Shown: positions 15,863 through 16,731 of the stretch, in pieces
How the letters are laid out: every line of letters starts with the position of its first letter
How positions within the stretch are numbered: position 1 is the stretch's first letter
Assembly: GCA_024640185.1 (NCBI GenBank)
Contig: JAHEFN010000011.1
Location: forward strand, 1-16,731
Reading direction: 5' to 3'
DNA: 16,731 bases
Source: Gemmatimonadota bacterium
GTDB taxonomy: Bacteria > Gemmatimonadota > Gemmatimonadetes > Gemmatimonadales > GWC2-71-9
Position numbers and translations under genes: made by a program
The notes under the pieces: model-generated
What the model saw: the letters and a program-made list of their open reading frames with translations, nothing else
Told to the model about the DNA's origin: nothing
Database searches by the model: none

Positions 15863-16731
15863 CTACCAGCTGAAGCCGCTCCCCACATACCAGCGGGTCT
15901 CGCCATCGCCGCCTGCGGCGGTGATGGTGAGCGTCGCCTGCCGCATGACCCGGAGCGCGACACCCCCGCCGGCACCAACCACCCAGTCGAGTTCGGGGAG
16001 GGTCTGGTTGCCGGCGCGGAGTTGCTTGACCCCGTCGACGAACGCCAACAGGGTCACCGCCCCCAACTCCCCGACATTGACCACGTCGAACCGCACCTCC
16101 GCCCCCGCGAAGGCGACGCCGTCGCCCTGCAGCTGGGAGGTGGCGAGCCCGCGGTGGGTCCGGTGTCCGCCGAGGATCGGGAACGGATCCTCCCACGCCG
16201 GGAACTCGATCGACGGTGCGATCTGGCCCATGGGCACGATGGCCTGCCGCCACCCCGCCCGCCCGCTGAGGCGCAACGGAAGGATCGGGTGGAGGTATCC
16301 GCGCGCCAGCGCGTACGCCGCATCGTAGCTCGGGCCGTCTCCTGCCGTCCCGGAGACCAGCCCGGCCTCCAGCAGGGCGCCGTTGTTGACCTCGTACTCT
16401 CGGTCGCGGAGGTCGATCACCAGCGCGCCGCGCACCGAGACGTCGGTCTGGTCGGTCGCGTTGCCCTCGATGTCCGGGCCGAAATCGTCGTTGCGCACCC
16501 CACCCCGGAGCGCCATGTGCACCCGACCGCCGATCCGCCGGGTGACGTCCACCCACGCCACGGCCCGGTCGCGGGAGAGGGCCCCATCGGGATCGCCGAA
16601 CCGGGCGTCGTGGCCGACATCCGCCATCGCCTTCAGGCGCCAGCCGTCGGCCAGGGTGGGATTGGCGTAGGTGAGCCGTCCGAGCCACGAATCGCGGGTC
16701 GAGTAGCCGGCATCGACCGCCACCGACCTGG
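15863..16731 (-). CDS. Omp85/BamA-TamA-like outer-membrane barrel protein, C-terminal part
   Basis: The last 288 residues of an outer-membrane beta-barrel whose start lies beyond the window. The pattern of alternating residues is that of membrane strands, and the end, RWYVGSGFSW, has the terminal aromatic expected for barrel assembly. Several segments fit the Omp85 superfamily (surface antigen/BamA/TamA): DLRDREYEVNNGALLEAGL (a D-R-D...G strand block), ILGGHRTHRGL, which stands where the conserved loop-6 RGY/F motif occurs, followed by a strand ending AEVRFDV and then LLAFVDG. The RGL form is a variant of the usual RGF/RGY. Whether it carries POTRA or other N-terminal domains, and so whether it inserts proteins or secretes something, cannot be seen. 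The stop TAG lies at 15865-15863. It converges with the lysine-dehydrogenase-like gene across an array and a hairpin. Confidence 0.75.
   Translation of the reverse strand, partial: RSVAVDAGYSTRDSWLGRLTYANPTLADGWRLKAMADVGHDARFGDPDGALSRDRAVAWVDVTRRIGGRVHMALRGGVRNDDFGPDIEGNATDQTDVSVRGALVIDLRDREYEVNNGALLEAGLVSGTAGDGPSYDAAYALARGYLHPILPLRLSGRAGWRQAIVPMGQIAPSIEFPAWEDPFPILGGHRTHRGLATSQLQGDGVAFAGAEVRFDVVNVGELGAVTLLAFVDGVKQLRAGNQTLPELDWVVGAGGGVALRVMRQATLTITAAGGDGETRWYVGSGFSW

Noticed and set aside
15592..15978. Minus-strand open frame coding a repeated SRLSSLV peptide
   Set aside because: The repeated peptide is simply the heptamer array translated on the minus strand; the frame also overlaps the real stop ends of both neighbouring genes and has no start signal. 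The similar minus-strand frames around 8248-9147 are explained the same way.

Overview
The window is very GC-rich and reads like a chromosomal segment of a Gram-negative soil or sediment bacterium, most likely a member of Gemmatimonadota. The pointers are a very long Ser/Thr kinase of the 'ELGGGGMSRVF' type joined to a periplasmic-looking region and tetratricopeptide repeats, an Omp85-type outer-membrane barrel, several lipoproteins, many GTG/TTG starts and few strong ribosome binding sites. The lineage is an inference from gene style; no rRNA or other marker is present.

Left part (1-8904): a histidine-centred block. It opens with the 3' end of hutU (urocanate hydratase), followed on the opposite strand by a 1057-residue kinase. 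Then come four co-directional genes: egtB and egtD (ergothioneine synthesis from histidine, overlapping by 4 bp) and hutI and hutH (histidine breakdown, also overlapping by 4 bp). Two opposite fates of histidine, methylation to hercynine/ergothioneine and deamination to urocanate, therefore lie side by side, 65 bp apart.

Middle part (8904-11704): directly at the hutH stop codon sits a perfect tandem array of the heptamer GACGAGA. After it come three envelope or secreted genes on the + strand: a small lipoprotein with a C-terminal membrane segment, a secreted serine beta-lactamase-like hydrolase, and an SGNH/GDSL-type lipoprotein hydrolase.

Right part (11705-16731): a minus-strand pair of a TetR regulator and a KefB-type cation:proton antiporter with an unusual extra membrane domain and an RCK_C tail. 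Divergent from it is a saccharopine-dehydrogenase-family gene that resembles lysine 6-dehydrogenase. Its stop codon is again overlapped by a GACGAGA array (12 full copies), followed by a perfect 12-bp stem hairpin and, convergent on the minus strand, the C-terminal part of an Omp85/BamA-like barrel that runs off the window.

No tRNA, rRNA, CRISPR array, insertion sequence or phage gene was seen. The metabolic genes are ordinary members of known families. The least explained signals are the two identical heptamer arrays placed exactly on stop codons, the egtB leader hairpin that would mask a Shine-Dalgarno-like sequence, the ergothioneine-histidine degradation linkage, and the architecture of the antiporter.
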